A stretch of DNA of 64,000 nt from Casp-actino8 sp964563545 (GTDB lineage Bacteria; Actinomycetota; Acidimicrobiia; Acidimicrobiales; Ilumatobacteraceae), in contig CAZLXB010000009.1 in assembly GCA_964563545.1 (NCBI GenBank), positions 1-64,000 on the forward strand, in the 5' to 3' direction. The notes under the pieces were generated by a model that saw nothing but the letters and a program-made list of their open reading frames with translations, was not told the DNA's origin and did not search any database. Numbering within the stretch: the stretch's first letter is position 1; each line of letters begins with the position of its first letter. Of this stretch, positions 17,224 to 25,843 are shown piece after piece. Both the position numbers and the translations under genes were made by a program.

Positions 17224-17229
17224 TAGCGT
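17224..17229 (+). promoter_or_regulatory. -10-like hexamer of the thiamine operon
   Basis: TAGCGT, 7-8 nt before the 5' end of the TPP aptamer, placing the transcript start at the riboswitch. Confidence 0.4.
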
Positions 17230-17236
17230 TGCCACC

Positions 17237-17325
17237 AGTGGGGAGCTCGCACGATCGGCGGGCTGAGAGGGTGGACGCTTCCACCGACCCGTGAACCTGA
17301 TCTGGGTAATGCCAGCGGAGGGAGC
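17237..17325 (+). ncRNA. TPP riboswitch (THI element)
   Basis: A thiamine diphosphate-sensing leader RNA. The two conserved aptamer blocks are exact or nearly so: GCTGAGAG at 17262-17269, and TGAACCTGATCTGGGTAATG followed by CCAGCG at 17292-17317. The arm between them forms the hairpin GTGGACGCTTCCAC. The 3' end of the aptamer runs straight into GGAGGGAG, the ribosome binding site of the next gene, whose ATG begins at 17329. There is no space for a separate terminator hairpin, so control is most likely by masking the ribosome binding site when TPP is bound. Confidence 0.95.
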
Positions 17326-17328
17326 GGA

Positions 17329-17997
17329 ATGAAACGACACGTGTTGTTGGTGACCGGTGGTGATCGACCACATCCGGAAGCCCTCGTCCGTCTCGACGAC
17401 GTCGACCTGATCATCTGCGCCGACTCCGGACTCGACCACGCCTTGGCTCTCGGACTTCGACCCGATGTCGTGATCGGCGACATGGACTCGGTCGGCGAAC
17501 GTGCGCTCGAGACGGCCCGCCGAAGTGACACGACGATCGTCGAGGCCCCGCGCGACAAGGACCTCACCGACACCGAACTCGCGATCGCCCATGCTCTGGA
17601 GCACGGAACGGAATCGATCACGATCCTGGCCGGCGGCGGGGATCGGATCGACCATGTCCTCGGCATCGTGTCGGCCGCGGCCCATCCCGATCTCGCCGCG
17701 CTCGAAAGCGTGAACATCCGACTCGGCCGCGATCTGATGCACGTCGTGCACGGTGGCCGGCGGTGCTCACTCGAACTGCCGGTCGGAACGACACTCAGCC
17801 TCATCCCCCTGGCCGGCCACGCGCACGGAGTCACGACGAGCGGACTTCGGTGGCCGCTGCGTCACGAGACACTGCACGGTTCGGCAGCTCGGGGTGTGAG
17901 CAACGAGTGCTCGCATCCGGAGGTCACGGTCTCCGTCGAGTCCGGCGTCGTCGCCGTCGTCATTCCCCGCCACTTCTCCGAAACGGAACCCTCATGA
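17329..17997 (+). CDS. thiN: Thiamine diphosphokinase
   Basis: Cytosolic enzyme that pyrophosphorylates thiamine to thiamine diphosphate using ATP. The 222-residue protein shows the family blocks ADSGLDHALALGLRPDVVIGD at residues about 31-51 (nucleotide site), KDLTDTELA (acidic metal site), GGGDRIDHVLG, and the thiamine-binding C-terminal part TTSGLRWPL with ARGVSNE. First gene behind the TPP riboswitch, and its product is the riboswitch ligand, so feedback is direct. It overlaps the following thiB by 4 nt. Placement at the head of a thiBPQ transporter operon points to vitamin salvage. Confidence 0.93.
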   Translation: MKRHVLLVTGGDRPHPEALVRLDDVDLIICADSGLDHALALGLRPDVVIGDMDSVGERALETARRSDTTIVEAPRDKDLTDTELAIAHALEHGTESITILAGGGDRIDHVLGIVSAAAHPDLAALESVNIRLGRDLMHVVHGGRRCSLELPVGTTLSLIPLAGHAHGVTTSGLRWPLRHETLHGSAARGVSNECSHPEVTVSVESGVVAVVIPRHFSETEPS

Positions 17998-19052
17998 AAC
18001 CGAACCGCCGCAACCGATACCTCGGTCTCGTCGCGATCGTGGCGATCGCCGCCGCCGTCTCTTCGTGTGGATCCGATGACGAGCGAGTCACCTCCCTCAC
18101 CCTCGTCGCCTACGACTCGTTCACTCCGCCCGACGGCGCCTTCGACGAATTCACCCGGCAGACCGGAATCAGCGTCGAGATCGCCACCGCCGGCGACACC
18201 GGGGAAATGGTCGCCAAGGCCGCCCTGACTTCGGGCAATCCCGAGGGAGACGTGATGTGGGGCGTCGACACCACCTTCCTCTCGCGTGCCATCGATGCCG
18301 ACATCTTCGATCCGTACGTCTCGGACGTGGCCCCGATCAGCCAAGCCATTCGTCCTTACGTCGAAGGTGACACCGTGACCCCGGTCGACTTCGGCGAGGT
18401 GTGCGTCAACTACGACGTCGCCGCGCTCGAATCCCTCGACCTCGCTCCCCCGACGTCGTGGGCCGACCTCGTCGACCCCGACTACGCGAACCTTCTCGTC
18501 ACGCCCAGTGCCTCGGCGTCATCGGTCGGCCTCGCGTTCCTCCTCGGCTCGATCGCCGATCAGGGAGACGAAGGTTGGGAGGACTACTGGAAGGCCCTCG
18601 TCGGAAACGGAATCCTCGTCGTCGACGGTTGGAACGAGGCCTACTACAGCGAGTTCACCCGGTACGGCGGCGACCGTCCACTCGTCGTGAGTTACGCGAC
18701 GAGCCCGCCGGCCGAAGTGATCTTCTCCGATCCGCCACTTCCGTCAGGAGCACCGGCGCCCACGTCGGTCGTCGAGTCGACGTGCTTCCGACAGGTGGAG
18801 TACGCCGGGGTGTTGCGCGGCACCGACCACGTGGATGCCGCCCGTTCGTTGGTCGACTATCTCGTGGGTGCACACTTCCAGTCGCTGCTTCCCGAGAGCA
18901 TCTTCGTGTATCCGAGCAACGCGACGGTCGAGCTGCCCGCATCGTTCGAGCGATACGCAACCGAGGTCGCCGCACCACTCTTCTTCGACGCCCCGTACAT
19001 CGAGGCCAACCGCGAACGACTGATCGAGGCATGGACGCGCATCGTGTCGTGA
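17994..19052 (+). CDS. thiB: Thiamine ABC transporter substrate-binding lipoprotein
   Basis: A 352-residue extracytoplasmic solute-binding lipoprotein. Residues 1-26 form a signal peptide (basic MKPNRRNR, hydrophobic core, lipobox AVSSC with lipidated cysteine). The mature part resembles TbpA/ThiB: LTLVAYDSF, a FDEFTRQTGISVEI strand, EGDVMWGVDTTFLSRA, and VNYD-type hinge region. It should deliver thiamine or its phosphate esters to ThiP. The assignment rests on similarity plus its position in the TPP-controlled operon. ATG 17994 overlaps thiN by 4 nt. Confidence 0.9.
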   Translation: MKPNRRNRYLGLVAIVAIAAAVSSCGSDDERVTSLTLVAYDSFTPPDGAFDEFTRQTGISVEIATAGDTGEMVAKAALTSGNPEGDVMWGVDTTFLSRAIDADIFDPYVSDVAPISQAIRPYVEGDTVTPVDFGEVCVNYDVAALESLDLAPPTSWADLVDPDYANLLVTPSASASSVGLAFLLGSIADQGDEGWEDYWKALVGNGILVVDGWNEAYYSEFTRYGGDRPLVVSYATSPPAEVIFSDPPLPSGAPAPTSVVESTCFRQVEYAGVLRGTDHVDAARSLVDYLVGAHFQSLLPESIFVYPSNATVELPASFERYATEVAAPLFFDAPYIEANRERLIEAWTRIVS

Positions 19053-20593
19053 GCCGGTCCTTCTCGCGGCGAGGAGGTGCGGGGTTGCTCTGGGGTGCCC
19101 CCGCACTCTTCTTGGTGGCGACGGCGACCGTGATCCCTTTCGTCGGTCTCGTCGTGCACGCACTGGGAGCCGGTGACCTGATCGCGGTCTGGAGGCGACC
19201 CGGGGTCGCGGGTACGGCCTGGTTCTCGGTATGGATGGGAACGGTCTCGACCCTCGTCACGCTCGGCGTCGGACTTCCGGCGGCATGGATCGTGGCCCGA
19301 CACCGGTTCTACGGTCGGGATCTGATCCGCGTGGTACTGGGCGCTCCCTTCGTCCTACCGACCGTCGTGGTCGGTGCCGCCTTCCTCGCACTCGCGCCCG
19401 ACGGACGCGGAATCGCGGCCATCGTCGTCGCCCATACGTTCTTCAACATTTCGGTCGTCCTGCGCACGACGACTCCCGTGTTCTCGACCATCTCCGACGA
19501 CCTCATCGATGCTTCGCGCACTCTCGGCGCGACTCGGACCCGAGTCCTCCTCGACATCGTGTGGCCACTCACCCGGTCCGCCGTGACGGCGGCGGCCGGT
19601 TTGGTCTTCGTTCTGTCGGCGACCTCGTACGGCATCGTGCGCATTCTCGGTAGCGCCACCCGTTCCACCATCGACGTCGAGATCTATCGGCGCGCGATCG
19701 AATTCGGAGATCCTTCCGGTGCCGCCGCTCTCGCCCTCACCCAAGCCGTTGCGATGCTCATCGTCGTCACCTGGTCCGCATCACGCCGCGGGATTTCTCT
19801 GACCAACGTGGCGAACGGAAGCCGACGGCCGCTCCACCACGTCGGCCGGATCTACATCTGGGCACTCACCGCCACCGTGGTGCTTCCGCTCGGAGCACTC
19901 ATCACCCGATCGTTCCGTGATGCCGGCGGCTGGACCGTCTCGGGCTGGCGCACGGTGTTCGGCGACCCCCACTCCCGACTCGCGGGAGTCGACCTCCTCG
20001 GTGCCATCGGCAACTCTCTCCGATTCGCCGTGTTCACCGCCGCCATTGCGGTGCCCATCGCGATCCTCGTCACCCGTCCGCGGCGTCATTCGAGACTCGT
20101 CGACTTCATCGTCTCCACTCCGGTCGCGTCGTCGGCCGTCGTCGTCGGACTCGGCATCCTCATCACCTACGACGTGCGCCCGTTCGATTTCCGGTCAGCA
20201 TGGTGGCTGATTCCCGTCGTCCACGCGAGCGTGGCGTTGCCGTACGCGTTGCGATCGATCACGCCCCTGGTGGCGGCGATTCCCGCCGGACTCGGCGAGG
20301 CCGCGGCCACACTCGGCGCCTCACCATGGAAGGCATGGTGGTCGGTCGAGCTTCCCTTGCTGCGCCCGGCCCTCGCCACGGCAACGGCAACCTCGCTCGC
20401 TGTCTCTCTCGGCGAATTCGGGGCCACGAGTCTTCTGACCCGCCGCGATACGCGCACCCTTCCACTTCTCGTCGAGTCCCTGCTCGGTCGTAGCGGAGGA
20501 GTCGGCAACACCGCTGGTTCGGCCGCCGCGACGTTGTTGTTGGTGATCACCGGACTCGTCATCGTCTTGCTCGACCGCGGACTACGCGCATGA
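19049..20593 (+). CDS. thiP: Thiamine ABC transporter permease
   Basis: A 514-residue membrane protein built from two tandem binding-protein-dependent permease domains, the ThiP/FbpB arrangement. Each half holds an EAA-type loop: DASRTLGATRTRVLLDIVWP in the first and EAAATLGASPWKAWWSVELP in the second, which contact the ATPase. About twelve hydrophobic segments are visible. GTG 19049 overlaps the thiB stop (GTGA); an in-frame ATG at 19031 is an alternative. It imports thiamine together with ThiB and ThiQ. Confidence 0.92.
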   Translation: MSRSFSRRGGAGLLWGAPALFLVATATVIPFVGLVVHALGAGDLIAVWRRPGVAGTAWFSVWMGTVSTLVTLGVGLPAAWIVARHRFYGRDLIRVVLGAPFVLPTVVVGAAFLALAPDGRGIAAIVVAHTFFNISVVLRTTTPVFSTISDDLIDASRTLGATRTRVLLDIVWPLTRSAVTAAAGLVFVLSATSYGIVRILGSATRSTIDVEIYRRAIEFGDPSGAAALALTQAVAMLIVVTWSASRRGISLTNVANGSRRPLHHVGRIYIWALTATVVLPLGALITRSFRDAGGWTVSGWRTVFGDPHSRLAGVDLLGAIGNSLRFAVFTAAIAVPIAILVTRPRRHSRLVDFIVSTPVASSAVVVGLGILITYDVRPFDFRSAWWLIPVVHASVALPYALRSITPLVAAIPAGLGEAAATLGASPWKAWWSVELPLLRPALATATATSLAVSLGEFGATSLLTRRDTRTLPLLVESLLGRSGGVGNTAGSAAATLLLVITGLVIVLLDRGLRA

Positions 20594-21222
20594 GCCTCCA
20601 ACTCGTCTCGATCGGTGTTTCGTTCGGCGACCGTCGGGTTCTCGACGACGTCTCACTGACGGTTCCCACGGGGCAGACGCACGCCCTGCAGGGTCCGTCG
20701 GGCATCGGCAAATCGACCTTGCTACGCGTGGTGAGTGGACTGCTCGCACCCGACCAAGGCCGGGTTCTGATCTCCGGACGCGATGTGACATCGGTGCCGG
20801 TGCACGAACGCTCGGTCGGGTTCGTCTTCCAGGATTCGCAGTTGTTCCCGCATCTCGATGTCGCCGGCAACATCGCCTTCGGACTGCGCATGCAAGGACT
20901 CGAGCGATCACTCATCGGGAAATCGGTCGTCGAATGGTTGGCCCGAGTGGACCTGTCCGATCGCGCGCATCAAGACGTCCGGACGCTCTCGGGTGGCGAG
21001 ATCCGACGAGTGGCCCTGGCCCGCGCCCTCGCGCCCCGGCCTCATGTCCTCCTCCTCGACGAACCTTTCACCGGCCTCGATGCCGAGTTACGTGTCCGAC
21101 TCGCCGATCTCGTGCGCGAATTGCTTCACGACACGAAGACCACCGCGCTCTTGGTCAGCCACGATGACGATGACGTTCGCCGCGTCGCCGATTCCGTCCA
21201 TCGATTCTCGGATCCGCTGTAG
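20590..21222 (+). CDS. thiQ: Thiamine ABC transporter ATP-binding protein
   Basis: A 210-residue ABC ATPase that powers thiamine import. Walker A is GPSGIGKST (residues about 36-44), the Q-loop FVFQDSQLFPHLDV, the signature LSGGEIRRVALARALA, and Walker B HVLLLDEPFTGLD, followed by the switch histidine in LLVSHDDDD. ATG 20590 overlaps the thiP stop by 4 nt; the operon thiN-thiB-thiP-thiQ is thus fully overlapped. Its stop TAG forms the first half of the -10-like hexamer of the next gene. Confidence 0.92.
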   Translation: MSLQLVSIGVSFGDRRVLDDVSLTVPTGQTHALQGPSGIGKSTLLRVVSGLLAPDQGRVLISGRDVTSVPVHERSVGFVFQDSQLFPHLDVAGNIAFGLRMQGLERSLIGKSVVEWLARVDLSDRAHQDVRTLSGGEIRRVALARALAPRPHVLLLDEPFTGLDAELRVRLADLVRELLHDTKTTALLVSHDDDDVRRVADSVHRFSDPL

Positions 21223-21225
21223 TTT
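21220..21225 (+). promoter_or_regulatory. -10-like hexamer of the MocA-GNAT gene
   Basis: TAGTTT, 6 nt before GTG 21232. Its first three bases are the stop codon of thiQ. Confidence 0.5.
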
Positions 21226-21231
21226 TCTCTC

Positions 21232-22713
21232 GTGGTCGACTCGCTTCGCATCGGTTTTCTCGGAGCCGGCCTCATCGCCGAGTACCACTCGAAGAGCATT
21301 CGTCGCGCCAACCTGCCGTTCGCACTTCGGCGAGCCGGCGTCTTCGATCCTGATCGATCCCGAGCCGAGCGATTCGCCAACGCGAGTGGACACAGCGTTG
21401 CGTCCTCGGTCGACGAAGTCCTCGATACGTGTGACGCCGTGTACGTCTGCACCTGGACGTCGGAACACCTTCCACTCGTCGAAGCAGCCGCCGACCGCGG
21501 ACTCGCGGTCTTCTGCGAGAAACCCCTCGCCACGACTCTCGGCGACGCCCACCGCGTCGCCGATGCCCTCATCACTTCTGGAGTCACCAATCAGGTCGGG
21601 CTCGTCCTGCGTCATTCGCCGGCCTATCTCTGGGCCGCGCACCTGATCGCCGAACCCAAGGCTGGTCGGGTGATGAGCGTCGTGTTCCGCGACGATCAGT
21701 TCATCCCGATCCAGGGTCACTACGCCTCGTCCTGGCGCGGTGACCGCGACAAAGCCGGGGCCGGAACCCTCATCGAGCACAGCATCCACGACATCGACAT
21801 GCTCCACGCGTTGGTCGGTCCGATCGAGTCGGTGAACGCCCGTTGGTCGAACTTCCACGGCCACGACGGCATCGAGGACGTCGTGAACGCCATCGTCTCG
21901 TTCGCCGGGGAGGATTCGACCTCGGGAACTCTGTCGAGCATCTGGCACGACAATCTCGCCCGGCCGAGTCTGCGTCGGGTCGAGGTGTTCACCGAGCGTC
22001 GCTACGTGGCGATCGAAGGCGACTGGACGGGCCCTGTCACTTGGTCGGATACCGACGGCACGACCGGCTCACTGGCTGGCGACGCACTCGTAAAAGCCAC
22101 TCGCGAACTCGTACCCCGACACGGCAATCCCGACGCCGCGTTCCTGCTCTCGGTTCGGGACGGCGTTCCGTCATTCCCCGATGCGCGTGTCGCGTTGCGG
22201 GCCCACGAAGTCGTCGACGCGATGTACCGCTCGGCGGCTGAAGGGGGTCGCACGGAAAGAGTCGGTGTCGCCTCGTTCCGTATTCGCCCGGCCACCACGG
22301 ACGAGATCCGACCACTACGACTCGATGTCCTGCGGCGCGGAATGACGAATCGATCGGTGAACTTCGATGGCGACGACGATCCCACGACCATCCACCTCGC
22401 CGCCGTCGACCACGATGATCGTGTGGTGGCCACCAGCACCTGGCTCGAACGGCCGACTCCCACGGGCGACAAGGCCGTCCAATTGCGCGGCATGGCCACG
22501 GCCCGAACACTTCAAGGCACGGGGCTCGGCGGTCGATTGCTCGAGGAGGGAATAGCTCGCGCTCGTCGACATGGTTTCGATCGGGTGTGGGCCAATGCGC
22601 GCGATGCAGCACTTCCCTTCTATTCCCGGCACGGATTCTCCGTGGTCGGCGACGGCTTCATCGAGTCCGTCACCGAACTTCCCCATCACGTGGTCGAACG
22701 CCGCATCGACTGA
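21232..22713 (+). CDS. Gfo/Idh/MocA oxidoreductase fused to a GNAT acetyltransferase
   Basis: A 493-residue fusion protein. Residues 1 to about 340 are a Gfo/Idh/MocA NAD(P)-dependent oxidoreductase: LRIGFLGAGLIAEYHSKSI dinucleotide motif, the signature CEKPLATTLGDAHRV with the catalytic-site lysine, and a GAGTLIEHSIHDIDML substrate-domain segment. Residues about 346-493 are a GNAT N-acetyltransferase: FRIRPATTDEIRPLR, the acetyl-CoA loop QGTGLGGRLLEEGIARA, and ALPFYSRHGF. The reading frame is continuous with no sign of frameshift. One plausible inference is sequential oxidation and acetylation of a sugar or cyclitol, but substrates are unknown. GTG 21232 follows TAGTTT by 6 nt. Confidence 0.85.
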   Translation: MVDSLRIGFLGAGLIAEYHSKSIRRANLPFALRRAGVFDPDRSRAERFANASGHSVASSVDEVLDTCDAVYVCTWTSEHLPLVEAAADRGLAVFCEKPLATTLGDAHRVADALITSGVTNQVGLVLRHSPAYLWAAHLIAEPKAGRVMSVVFRDDQFIPIQGHYASSWRGDRDKAGAGTLIEHSIHDIDMLHALVGPIESVNARWSNFHGHDGIEDVVNAIVSFAGEDSTSGTLSSIWHDNLARPSLRRVEVFTERRYVAIEGDWTGPVTWSDTDGTTGSLAGDALVKATRELVPRHGNPDAAFLLSVRDGVPSFPDARVALRAHEVVDAMYRSAAEGGRTERVGVASFRIRPATTDEIRPLRLDVLRRGMTNRSVNFDGDDDPTTIHLAAVDHDDRVVATSTWLERPTPTGDKAVQLRGMATARTLQGTGLGGRLLEEGIARARRHGFDRVWANARDAALPFYSRHGFSVVGDGFIESVTELPHHVVERRID

Positions 22714-22738
22714 GTCGACCCGGCGTCGTCGCGCGAGG

Positions 22739-24370
22739 TCAGCCGGCGACCGGAACGTCGGTGGTGAGTCGAACCGAAGTCGAGGGATCGGGTTGGGCGA
22801 GGATCTCCAAGGTCCAGATGCCCTCCGACAAGAGCGCGACACTTCCCACGAAATGGTTCGGTTCCGTCTCGACCACGGGAATGGTGAGCGGCGGCAAGGA
22901 CGGATCGGGTTGGACCATGCGCATCGACAACGAGGACATCCGTTGCAGGGTGCCACCCGAGGGGGTGATCAACACGTGGATCTCGTTGCTTCCGATGACA
23001 CCCGGTGTCACCGTGACCGCGGCGATGAGCGAACCCTGGGCGATCGTCGTCTCGAAGACCGCGGCACGGGTCGTGGCGCGGGGCGGTTCGGCGACCAGAT
23101 AAGCCGTGGTCGCGAAGACGGCTAGTGCGATCACGACTTCGACCGCCATGATCCGGCGCAGAGCGTTGCGGGTCGGCTCGTCAGCATTCGCGCGAACGAT
23201 GAGCGTTCGCGCCAACGCTCCCAACGTGATGGCACCGATGGCGAGGGCCACTTTCACGAGAACCGAACGACCCCACGCGCTCTCCCCTAGAGCGGCGAGT
23301 CCCCCGGCCAGATGATGCACCTGCCAGATGCCCGTGGCCACGGCGATCGGCGCACACCACGTGGCGATCCTCGAGAACCGAACGAGGCGACCCGGCTCGC
23401 CGATTCCTCCGATGATCACGACGAGCAGACCTCCGACCCAGAGAGCCACGGCGGTGAGATGCACAGCGTCCACGGCGACGCTGACCCCGGCCCGGCGAGA
23501 CGCACTCGGATGACCGGCAGCCGAGAAGGTGATCACCGTGGCTGCGCCGAACAAGGTGGTGAGCGAACGCCACCATGTGCTCGCCAATCTTCCGCTCCGG
23601 TCGACGGTGGGCACGACCCCCATGGCGAGAACGACGAGACCGGCCACGAGACCGAGGCGGACGATCAACGCGATTCCGAGTCGGGTGTCGAGCACCGAAG
23701 ACCACCGCGTCGAGTCGAAGGCATCGGCCCAACTCCCACCGTGCGAGTACGGACCCTGCAGCGCGAAGTGCGCGAGTGTCGCGAGCGCGAGAACCCCGAG
23801 TGACCACGTCGTCACCGACCAGACGCGGCGCGCGACCTTTCGCTCGCCGGCCATCGTCATGATTCCGCCGGCGACGAGGGCCAAGGCGAGGTAGGCCAGG
23901 AATCGACTCACTCCGATTCCGAGGCCGAGGCCCGACTGGGCCTCGCGCTGCGACAGCACCGTCGACACGAGGCCACCGGCATCGACCGTCGCGCCGCCGG
24001 CTCCGACCTCGAAGGTGTAGGCGCCCTCGGCCACGTGCCCATCGGCCGAGACGACCCGCCACGCGACCACATACAGACCGTCGTCCAATTCGGGGAGCCC
24101 ACCCGCCACGACCACCGTGGCATCGCTCGATGACACGGTCGCCGCGTCGATCTCCACCGAAACACCGTCCTGATCGAAGAGTTCGATCGAGTCCGATGAA
24201 GTAATGACCGGTTCACTGAAGTCGAGGAAGATCTCCGACGGGCCGACGGCCAACACCGAAGACGGTGACGGGTCGGAGGAGTCGAGATCGGCGTGCGCGC
24301 TCGCCGCACCGACTCCCGTTCCGAGCCATACGATCGCGACGACGGCGAGAGTTCGGCGCAGGAACCTCAT
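22739..24370 (-). CDS. CopC-CopD fusion, copper resistance/import membrane protein
   Basis: A 543-residue protein. A signal peptide ends at ASA before a histidine (HADLDSSDP), so the mature N-terminus would be the copper-ligand His of CopC; the CopC domain runs to about residue 122 and includes VSADGHVAEGAYTFEV with the second His ligand. Residues about 150-420 form the CopD multi-helix membrane domain (FSAAGHPSA, VDAVHLTAVALWVGGL). A C-terminal YtkA-like beta domain (IHVLITPSGG to GIWTLEILA) follows. It likely binds and moves copper at the membrane. ATG 24370 overlaps the MDMPI-family stop by 4 nt. Confidence 0.88.
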   Translation of the reverse strand: MRFLRRTLAVVAIVWLGTGVGAASAHADLDSSDPSPSSVLAVGPSEIFLDFSEPVITSSDSIELFDQDGVSVEIDAATVSSSDATVVVAGGLPELDDGLYVVAWRVVSADGHVAEGAYTFEVGAGGATVDAGGLVSTVLSQREAQSGLGLGIGVSRFLAYLALALVAGGIMTMAGERKVARRVWSVTTWSLGVLALATLAHFALQGPYSHGGSWADAFDSTRWSSVLDTRLGIALIVRLGLVAGLVVLAMGVVPTVDRSGRLASTWWRSLTTLFGAATVITFSAAGHPSASRRAGVSVAVDAVHLTAVALWVGGLLVVIIGGIGEPGRLVRFSRIATWCAPIAVATGIWQVHHLAGGLAALGESAWGRSVLVKVALAIGAITLGALARTLIVRANADEPTRNALRRIMAVEVVIALAVFATTAYLVAEPPRATTRAAVFETTIAQGSLIAAVTVTPGVIGSNEIHVLITPSGGTLQRMSSLSMRMVQPDPSLPPLTIPVVETEPNHFVGSVALLSEGIWTLEILAQPDPSTSVRLTTDVPVAG

Positions 24371-25038
24371 CCCATCACCCTCGCCGGCTCCACGCCATCG
24401 ACGGTCAGTCGCCCCATCAACCAGGCCAACTTCTCGGCATCAGGGAGACGACGAACCGCCGGGGGGAGATCGGTCAGGCCCATCGATCCGCGAGACTTCC
24501 ACATCATCGTCATCACGTTGAGGTCCTCGCGCACATAGTCGGTCGACCAGCAGCCGGATCCGTCGAAGTTCCGCCAACCGAGATCGCCGAGGTGCACCTC
24601 GACCTCGCGCCAACGTCGAAGCGGAAGATCGGTCATCGGGACCACGATGCCCGTCACCATGCGCGCGTCGCCGTACCAACCAGAACGAGCGCGCGCGATC
24701 GCACCTTCCAGCGCGTAGACGGAGCGCCGGATACCGCTCACGTGATCTCCCGCCGAACGAGAGGATGCTTCTTCGATGGCGGCGACCCGCGCCGGCATGC
24801 CACCCGGATACTGCTCGCCCACCGTGCCGTTCTCGGCCGCTTCGAAGAGCCGCGTGAGACTGTCGCCCTGTTGTTCGATGTGGGCGAGCACGTGTCCGAT
24901 GGTCCATCCGGGAAGCCGCGAGTTTCGACTCACGTCCGTATCGGACACATCGACCAATCCGGCGAGCATCCGCTGGTGGGCCGCCGACATCCCCTCGACC
25001 TGTCGGTTGAGACGAACGGGGTCGAAGGTTCGCTCCAC
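24367..25038 (-). CDS. Mycothiol-dependent maleylpyruvate isomerase-like (DinB/MDMPI) protein
   Basis: A 223-residue protein of the MDMPI_N/DinB-like four-helix family. Features are LPGWTIGHVLAHIEQQGDSLTRL (first metal-ligand histidines in the H-x-x-x-H helix) and WREVEVHLGDLGW, where the third histidine lies. Family members bind a divalent metal and often use mycothiol. GTG 25038 is chosen because a TACGAT hexamer lies 7 nt upstream and the conserved domain begins soon after. It follows btuD by 19 nt and overlaps the CopCD gene. The physiological substrate is unknown. Confidence 0.8.
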   Translation of the reverse strand: MERTFDPVRLNRQVEGMSAAHQRMLAGLVDVSDTDVSRNSRLPGWTIGHVLAHIEQQGDSLTRLFEAAENGTVGEQYPGGMPARVAAIEEASSRSAGDHVSGIRRSVYALEGAIARARSGWYGDARMVTGIVVPMTDLPLRRWREVEVHLGDLGWRNFDGSGCWSTDYVREDLNVMTMMWKSRGSMGLTDLPPAVRRLPDAEKLAWLMGRLTVDGVEPARVMG

Positions 25039-25045
25039 CGAGAAA

Positions 25046-25051
25046 ATCGTA
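25046..25051 (-). promoter_or_regulatory. -10-like hexamer of the MDMPI-family gene
   Basis: TACGAT on the minus strand, 7 nt before GTG 25038 and within the btuD-MDMPI spacer. It could uncouple MDMPI-copCD from the B12-controlled genes upstream. Confidence 0.45.
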
Positions 25052-25057
25052 GTGCGA

Positions 25058-25843
25058 TCAGGCGAGCGGCATGGTGCGCCGGGGCACGACCACGACGGTG
25101 CCATCGGGATCTCGGTGAACCGACACCGAGACTCCGTAGAACTCCGAGAGCGTCTCGGCCTGCAACACGTGTTCGGCCGGACCGCTCGACACGCAATGAC
25201 CTTGATGCAGGAGTGCCAGACGATCGCTGTAGAGACCGGCCAACGTGAGATCGTGCATCGCCGACACGACGGTGAGGCCGTGTTCGCGGCGCAGTCGATC
25301 CACGAGTTCGAGCGCCTGCTGCTGATGACCGATGTCGAGCGCGCTCGTGGGCTCGTCGAGGAGAAGTATGGGTGCCTCTTGCGCCAGGGCCCGGGCGATG
25401 ACGATGCGCTGGCGTTCGCCACCCGACAGAGTGCCGAGTCGACGCTCGGCGAACTCGACCACGTCGAGTCGCTCGAGGACGTTGCGCACGAGATCGCGGT
25501 CAGCCGAGGTCTCACGCCCGAAGTACGTCACGTACGGATTGCGGCCCAGCAGCACGTACTCGAAAGCGGTCATGTCGTCGGGTATCGACGGCGACTGCGG
25601 AACATGGGCCACCAACGAGGCGCGTCGACGGGTGGACCGCAGGTCGAGTGGTGCGCCATCGATCAGGATCTGACCCGAGTACGCCACGAGTCCGGCCACC
25701 GAACGCAACAACGACGACTTGCCGGCCCCGTTCGGACCGATGAGACACAACCACTCACCGGGGCGCACGGTGTCGGTGAACGGATGAACGGCGGTCGATC
25801 TCTCGTACGAGACCGAGACATCGGAGAAGGACAAGGACGTCAT
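25058..25843 (-). CDS. btuD: Vitamin B12 ABC transporter ATP-binding protein
   Basis: A 261-residue ABC ATPase of the FecE/BtuD type. Walker A is GPNGAGKSSL, the Q-loop LVAHVPQSP, the signature LSGGERQRIVIARALA, and Walker B PILLLDEPTSALD; the switch histidine is in VVSAMHDLTLAG. ATG 25843 overlaps the permease stop by 4 nt. Sequence alone would also allow iron-siderophore import; the cobalamin riboswitch upstream of the operon and the cob genes next door decide for corrinoid uptake. Confidence 0.9.
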   Translation of the reverse strand: MTSLSFSDVSVSYERSTAVHPFTDTVRPGEWLCLIGPNGAGKSSLLRSVAGLVAYSGQILIDGAPLDLRSTRRRASLVAHVPQSPSIPDDMTAFEYVLLGRNPYVTYFGRETSADRDLVRNVLERLDVVEFAERRLGTLSGGERQRIVIARALAQEAPILLLDEPTSALDIGHQQQALELVDRLRREHGLTVVSAMHDLTLAGLYSDRLALLHQGHCVSSGPAEHVLQAETLSEFYGVSVSVHRDPDGTVVVVPRRTMPLA

